In this document: positions 13,044-16,878 of the stretch, one piece after another
Layout: every line of letters starts with the position of its first letter
Position numbering within the stretch: position 1 is the first letter of the stretch
Source: JBCDBH01 sp039184055
Lineage (GTDB): Bacteria; Acidobacteriota; Thermoanaerobaculia; Multivoradales; J023
Direction: 5' to 3'
Assembly: GCA_039184055.1 (NCBI GenBank)
Contig: JBCDBH010000096.1
Location: 1-16,878 of the forward strand
Length of the DNA stretch: 16,878 bases
Program-made: the position numbers and the translations under genes
Notes under the pieces: model-generated
What the model was told of the DNA's origin: nothing
The model's input: only the letters and a program-made list of their open reading frames with translations
Databases searched by the model: none

Positions 13044-15272
13044 TCAGCCTCGTTGCCCTCGGGCCAGCAAGCGATGGTAGTCGGCGTCTTCGCGGAGAGC
13101 GGTGAGCTCGGGATCGCGCTCGATTTCGACCAGCGGATAGCCGGCGCCGATCGCTCGTTCGAGCATCTCCAGAGCGCGCTCGCGCTGGCCTGTGAGCTCG
13201 TGGGTGATGGTGAGCCGATAGAGGATGTTGGCTTGCTCGGCGGCGCCCACCCGGTCGGCTTGGGCGAGCGCGTCGTCGGTGTCGCCACGTTTGGCCAAGA
13301 GCAAAGCGAGTCGGCTGCGGAGTTGGAGATCGTCAGGGTTCTTGTCGAGCTCGGGCTCGAGCAATTGAATCGCCCGGGTGTAGGCGTCACGTGCGTCGCT
13401 TTCGCGTCCCGGGCTCCAGCGATACGCATCACCGAGATTCGCCCACAGGAAGAGACCGTGCGCACCGAGCTCGACGGCGCGTTCGAAGGCGCGCACCGAT
13501 TCGGTATAGAGCCCTTGGAAGAAGTAGAGCGTGCCCAGGTTGGAATAGGCGGCGGGCGAAGGGTTGATCTCGATCGAGCGCTGAAAGCGCTGCGCCGCCG
13601 CGGCGAAATCACCACGGAAGTAGGCGATCGCGCCGAGGGAGAAGTAGGCGAAGGCGTTGTCGGGCGCCAGCTCGAGGGAGCGTTCGAGAAGGTCTTCGGC
13701 GCGTGTTTGGTTGCCCTGGTCGAGCTCCAGGCTGGCCAGCTCGAAAGGGTATTCCCAATTCGTTCGGTCGAGCGTGATCGCTTGCTCGAAGGCCTGTCGG
13801 GCCGCGTCGGCGTTGCCCGTTGTGCGTTCGAAATCGGCGAGGGCTCGATACGCCTCGGCGTACGCCGGGTCGGTGCGTATCACCTCGTCGAGACGCGCTC
13901 GTGCCGCGTCGTGCTCTCCCTCGAGCATCCGGGTTTGCGCCCACACCACTCGTGCGAAGGTTAGCTCGGGATCGAGCTCGAGCGCACGATCCGCTCGTCG
14001 CGCTGCTCGATCGAGCCAATAGGGGTCGGGCTTGGCGCGGTATTGACGCCAAAAGGCACGCGCCAGCCCGGCTTCGGCGGGAGCGTAGGTGGGATCGAGC
14101 GCCAACGCCGCTTCGAATGCCTCGATCGCATCGTCGATATGCCCGGGACGGTCATGACGGGCGAGGAGCTCGCGACCCTGACGGTAATGATCGAACGGCG
14201 ACGCCGGAGTCGCCGACGTCTGAGGCTCGGTTCCCGACTTCTTGGTCGCCGTGGTGAGGGTCGGCATGTCGGGGGCGGCCGAGAAGAAGCTGACCAACCA
14301 AACGGCGATCACCACGGCCAGCACGGCACCGATCAGGCCCACGGGGATCGTGCGTCGCGGCGCGTCGTCGTCGACAGATGGCGTATCGTCGATGGTGTCC
14401 ATCAAGGTGATGTCGGGATCGGGGTGCGAGCGGAGCGAGACCGACGGCTCCATCCGTTCGAGCCGTGCCGCCACGTCTTTGGCGCTCGCGGGTCGAGCCT
14501 CCGGCATCTTGGCGAGCAAATGTTCGACCAAATCGGCGAGTGAACGGGGAAGGTCGTCGCGGATCTCGTCGAGCCGAGGGGGCTCCGAGGTGCAGATCCG
14601 AGTCAGCGTGTCGGCCAGCGTCGTGCCGCGAAACGGTGCTTGCCCGGTGGTCATCTCGTGGATCATCGATCCCAGCGAAAAGAGATCGGACCGGTAGTCG
14701 ACGGTGCGTCCACGCGCTTGTTCGGGGGACATGGCGTGCGCCGTGCCCATGACCGCGCCGGATCGAGTATCGACGGACGAATCTCGATCGAGACTCTTGG
14801 CCAGACCAAAGTCGAGGATCTTCGCCTGGCCGTCGTCACCCACCATGATGTTGGCCGTCTTCAGATCCCGGTGGATCACGCCCCGGTTGTGCGCCGCCGC
14901 CAGTGCCTTCGCCACCTGCCGCGTCAGCTCGATGGTCTCGGCCGCGTCGAGTTGCCGGCGGGCGATCCGAGTCTCCAACGTCTCGCCGGGCACCCACTCC
15001 ATGACGATCCAGTCGCCGTCCGATGCTTCCAGGACGTCATAGATCTGCACGATTCCAGGGTGATTGAGCTGTGCCACCGCCCAGGCCTCGCGTCGTAGAC
15101 GGGCGCGTCGTTGCGGCGAGTCCGTGTGATCCGGGCGCAGGTGCTTGAGCGCCACCTGACGACCGAGCCGCTCGTCCCGAGCCCGAAAGACCTCGCCCAT
15201 ACCGCCACTGCCGACGTGTTCCTCGAGCACATACGGCCCGACACGTTGCCCCTCCGTCCCGTCATGCGTCAT
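13044..15272 (-). CDS. Membrane serine/threonine protein kinase with extracytoplasmic TPR region
   Basis: The product is 742 aa. A Hanks-type kinase domain occupies about 12-270: GSGGMG loop (21-26), VALK Lys43, HRDLKTAN (134-141, catalytic Asp136), DFG (154-156) and MSPEQ (181-185), all intact. A flexible Asp-rich linker leads to one membrane helix (about 308-330), then a Thr/Ser-rich spacer. About ten TPR-like repeats fill 360-735. The topology places the kinase in the cytoplasm and the TPRs in the periplasm, fitting a receptor kinase that senses protein partners. The overlapping 19-bp palindrome and CATAAT-N6-ATG suggest regulated, leaderless transcription. It lies near an FHA-domain sigma-54 activator, a plausible downstream reader. 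It is separated from the upstream S41 peptidase gene by 48 bp. Confidence 0.94.
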   Translation of the reverse strand: MTHDGTEGQRVGPYVLEEHVGSGGMGEVFRARDERLGRQVALKHLRPDHTDSPQRRARLRREAWAVAQLNHPGIVQIYDVLEASDGDWIVMEWVPGETLETRIARRQLDAAETIELTRQVAKALAAAHNRGVIHRDLKTANIMVGDDGQAKILDFGLAKSLDRDSSVDTRSGAVMGTAHAMSPEQARGRTVDYRSDLFSLGSMIHEMTTGQAPFRGTTLADTLTRICTSEPPRLDEIRDDLPRSLADLVEHLLAKMPEARPASAKDVAARLERMEPSVSLRSHPDPDITLMDTIDDTPSVDDDAPRRTIPVGLIGAVLAVVIAVWLVSFFSAAPDMPTLTTATKKSGTEPQTSATPASPFDHYRQGRELLARHDRPGHIDDAIEAFEAALALDPTYAPAEAGLARAFWRQYRAKPDPYWLDRAARRADRALELDPELTFARVVWAQTRMLEGEHDAARARLDEVIRTDPAYAEAYRALADFERTTGNADAARQAFEQAITLDRTNWEYPFELASLELDQGNQTRAEDLLERSLELAPDNAFAYFSLGAIAYFRGDFAAAAQRFQRSIEINPSPAAYSNLGTLYFFQGLYTESVRAFERAVELGAHGLFLWANLGDAYRWSPGRESDARDAYTRAIQLLEPELDKNPDDLQLRSRLALLLAKRGDTDDALAQADRVGAAEQANILYRLTITHELTGQRERALEMLERAIGAGYPLVEIERDPELTALREDADYHRLLARGQRG

Positions 15273-15290
15273 GGCTTCATTATGAAGCCA
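15272..15290 (-). promoter_or_regulatory. 19-bp palindrome with -10-like box at the kinase start codon
   Basis: TGGCTTCAT-T-ATGAAGCCA is a perfect inverted repeat with 9-bp arms, overlapping the first base of the kinase start codon. On the minus strand it contains CATAAT (15279-15284), ending 6 nt before the ATG. It may be an operator over a leaderless promoter, or a hairpin controlling translation. No -35 box is convincing. Confidence 0.45.
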
Positions 15291-15320
15291 CTAGGCCTTC
15301 CTCGGGAATTGCACGCTGTT

Positions 15321-16547
15321 TCATTGGTTTGGGTCGGTCTTCGCAATCGAACGACGATCACCGTTGGCATAGGTCAGGGTCATCGATTCTTCGGTGAGCT
15401 CGATCATCAGATGCGAAGGATCATGGGTGAGGACGAAGCGAGCGTCGCTGACCGGTGTCAGGGGATAGGCCGGGCGGTGTTCTTTGACCCACACCAAGCC
15501 GTCGTCCTGAAGCCGGATGTGATCGTGACCGTAGGCGCCCACCCACGCGGTCAGGCTTTCCGGTGAAGGCTCGATCGGGTGGTATCGCGCGCGGATGACG
15601 TCTTCGGTCCAGCCACGATCGTCTTCATTGCCGACGTGGTCGAAGGCGGCGAGGTGGGCCTGCTCGAGGGCCTCATCGACGGGGCAGGCGAGATCGGGCG
15701 TGAGCCCCGTGCCGGCGAAGTTCGTACCCGTCTTGGCATTGCGTCCTTCCCCGTGAGTGAAGATCATCGACACACCGGCTTCGAGCACGGCGAAGTCGGC
15801 GACGTTGCCGAGCCCCCAGGTTCGCTCACCGACCAGCTCGCCGAGATCGAAGCTCTGCACCGTATCGGCGAAGATCTCCGCCGCCGAAGCCGTATGCGGT
15901 CCGACCAGAACATAGAGCGGTGTCCCGACGCGTTTCTCGCCGGCAACCCGACGATGGGTTTTGTATGCCGAGCGATTGCCGTTCCAGCGATAGTGGTATT
16001 CGGCGATCACCGTGGGCCGATCGATGAAATACGACAGCATCAAGGTCACCAGCTCACCCGAGCCACCACCGTTGAATCGCAGGTCGACGATCAGAGCCTC
16101 GGTGCCGGCGAGAAAGGCGAGCGCGGCTTCGGCGGTGGCACGGGCTTCGTCGTGGGTCGAAAAGGCGTCGAGACGCAGGTAGCCGATGTTGCCGGGCAGG
16201 GTGCGCGCGTCGATGAAGTCGTAGTTGTCTTCGGCATGGAAGAGAGTCTCCCGTCCCGGTTCCGAGTAGATCAGCTGGACGTGCAGATCGTTCGAGACGG
16301 AGAAGAGGTCGCGGTTGACTGCCTCGACGAAAGCACGAGGGGAGTTGAGCGCGTGGTACCGCTCGCGAGAGGCGTTCACCGCTGCAACCATGGCCTCGGC
16401 GATCTCGAGGTCGACATAGCGGTCGACGAGGGTGTCGGCCACCGTGTCGAGAATCCGATCTTGCGTGGCGGGATCGAGCGCTTGAGCCGAGCTCGGGGTG
16501 AGGACGAGGGAGATCAGGAGAGGGAGAACGATCAGCAGGTGTTTCAT
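15321..16547 (-). CDS. Exported S41-family (tricorn/IRBP-like) peptidase
   Basis: The product is 408 aa with a clear signal peptide (MKHLLIVLPLLISLVLTPSSAQA), so the mature protein is periplasmic or secreted. An N-terminal helical region (24-95) ends in SNDLHVQL, whose His89 is the likely catalytic histidine. The S41 core has ALIVDLRFNGGGSG (151-164), ASAAEIFADT with nucleophile Ser221 (220-229) and GERTWGLGN (240-248). The CtpA-type catalytic Lys in the last motif is Leu here, placing it with S41B enzymes rather than PDZ-containing CtpA, and no PDZ is present. A C-terminal beta domain (about 325-405) follows. ATG 16547 is chosen because upstream frame extension is non-homologous and precedes the signal peptide. 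Substrate unknown. Confidence 0.9.
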   Translation of the reverse strand: MKHLLIVLPLLISLVLTPSSAQALDPATQDRILDTVADTLVDRYVDLEIAEAMVAAVNASRERYHALNSPRAFVEAVNRDLFSVSNDLHVQLIYSEPGRETLFHAEDNYDFIDARTLPGNIGYLRLDAFSTHDEARATAEAALAFLAGTEALIVDLRFNGGGSGELVTLMLSYFIDRPTVIAEYHYRWNGNRSAYKTHRRVAGEKRVGTPLYVLVGPHTASAAEIFADTVQSFDLGELVGERTWGLGNVADFAVLEAGVSMIFTHGEGRNAKTGTNFAGTGLTPDLACPVDEALEQAHLAAFDHVGNEDDRGWTEDVIRARYHPIEPSPESLTAWVGAYGHDHIRLQDDGLVWVKEHRPAYPLTPVSDARFVLTHDPSHLMIELTEESMTLTYANGDRRSIAKTDPNQ

Positions 16548-16562
16548 GGCACGGAGCGTGCC
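16548..16562 (-). promoter_or_regulatory. Inverted repeat directly before the S41 peptidase ATG
   Basis: GGCACG-GAG-CGTGCC abuts the start codon with no Shine-Dalgarno visible. It could be a repressor operator or a translation-controlling hairpin. It also mimics a GG-N10-GC sigma-54 spacing, but the predicted start point would fall inside the gene. Confidence 0.35.
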
Positions 16563-16595
16563 CTGACAGGCGTCGAGAGACGTTCGAGAGTTCTG

Positions 16596-16615
16596 AAAAA
16601 GCCGTGAAACCGGCT
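16596..16615 (-). terminator. Probable intrinsic terminator after the TPR-like gene
   Basis: On the minus strand AGCCG pairs with CGGCT (plus 16611-16615 and 16600-16604) around a GTTTCA loop and runs into TTTTT (16596-16600). The stem begins at the last base of the stop codon. The short 5-bp stem makes it moderate in strength. It would separate the upstream gene from the S41 peptidase. Confidence 0.5.
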
Positions 16616-16878
16616 CAGCGACGGAGAAAGTCGAGGAGCAAACTGGCTGGCGGAGGGGGCGATTTGCCAGATTGCATCGCGTCGCGGAGCGGGCCATCGT
16701 GGTTCGCGAGCTGCATGAGCGCGTCGTCGTGACGGCCAAGACGCATCAGACAGCGCGCCCGTGTCTTGGCCACGAGACAGTTGTCAGAGCTCGGCAATGC
16801 CATTGCACGGTCGAGCGCGTCGGCCCAGCGTTGCTCTTTCATCAACACACGGACGCTACCCAGCTCCGCGAACACGGC
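16615..16878 (-). CDS. C-terminal part of a TPR-like repeat protein (partial, cut by window edge)
   Basis: The last 87 residues are visible; the frame remains open to the window edge, so the protein begins outside. The sequence shows paired helices with TPR-like spacing (FAELGSVRVLMKEQRWADALDRAMAL, then CLVAKTRARCLMRLGRHDDALMQLANHDG), followed by a short Pro-rich end and LLLDFLRR. It may be another sensor or scaffold of the TPR type, possibly the tail of a second TPR-bearing kinase. That cannot be decided here. A likely terminator follows immediately. Confidence 0.7.
   Translation of the reverse strand, partial: AVFAELGSVRVLMKEQRWADALDRAMALPSSDNCLVAKTRARCLMRLGRHDDALMQLANHDGPLRDAMQSGKSPPPPASLLLDFLRR

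Noticed and set aside
16548..16564. Sigma-54 promoter before the S41 peptidase
   Set aside because: GG-N10-GC spacing is present, but the boxes are GGGCAC and GTGC and the start point would fall inside the coding region. The match follows from the palindrome.
15579..16607. Long plus-strand open frame (342 codons) opposite the S41 peptidase
   Set aside because: No recognisable domain, and the minus strand has a signal peptide and S41 motifs. The same applies to the frames at 13053-13964 and 8584-9606.
16548..16739. N-terminal extension of the S41 peptidase to 16739
   Set aside because: It overlaps the upstream TPR-like gene and terminator and places 64 residues before a textbook signal peptide.

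Overview
The window is GC-rich with G/C-rich third positions. It resembles an environmental Gram-negative bacterium with elaborate regulation, such as Acidobacteriota (Thermoanaerobaculia-like) or Myxococcota. The clues are a Ser/Thr kinase fused to TPRs, an FHA-type sigma-54 activator, two sigma-54 promoters and a tricorn/IRBP-like S41 peptidase. The taxonomic placement is inferred from gene style only. No rRNA, tRNA, CRISPR array, insertion sequence or integrase was seen. No stretch over 300 bases lacks a gene.

Layout. (1) 1-4310 looks accessory: the end of an unknown gene, a hipB-hipA toxin-antitoxin pair, a convergent AAA-ATPase/PD-(D/E)XK protein, and a divergent DUF2161 PD-(D/E)XK-like protein. 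(2) 4311-5743 holds an exported protein with two DUF1566 domains, behind a near-consensus sigma-54 promoter, a 25-bp palindrome and a 5' leader hairpin. (3) 5754-7118 is an aldehyde dehydrogenase of the succinate-semialdehyde class. It is followed by a 281-bp gap filled by degenerate 41-bp tandem repeats. (4) 7400-9264 is a translationally coupled membrane protein and glycosyltransferase. (5) 9249-10079 is an ArsR regulator plus SRPBCC protein operon with a self-overlapping operator/promoter. (6) 10111-13029 holds a sigma-54 activator (FHA, AAA+, HTH). Divergent from it are two unrecognised genes behind a perfect sigma-54 promoter and an upstream array of 10-bp repeats. (7) 13044-16878 holds a membrane Ser/Thr kinase with a TPR sensor region, an exported S41 peptidase, and the end of a TPR-like protein.

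The most interesting theme is a possible local sigma-54 circuit. An FHA (phosphothreonine-reading) enhancer-binding protein lies close to a Ser/Thr kinase. Two sigma-54 promoters share one architecture: GG-N10-GC, repeats or palindrome about 90 bp upstream of the start point, a short leader with a stem-loop, then AAGGAG. They drive proteins of unknown role. Separately, four minus-strand genes have a -10-like hexamer ending exactly 6 nt before the start codon and no clear Shine-Dalgarno, suggesting leaderless transcription.
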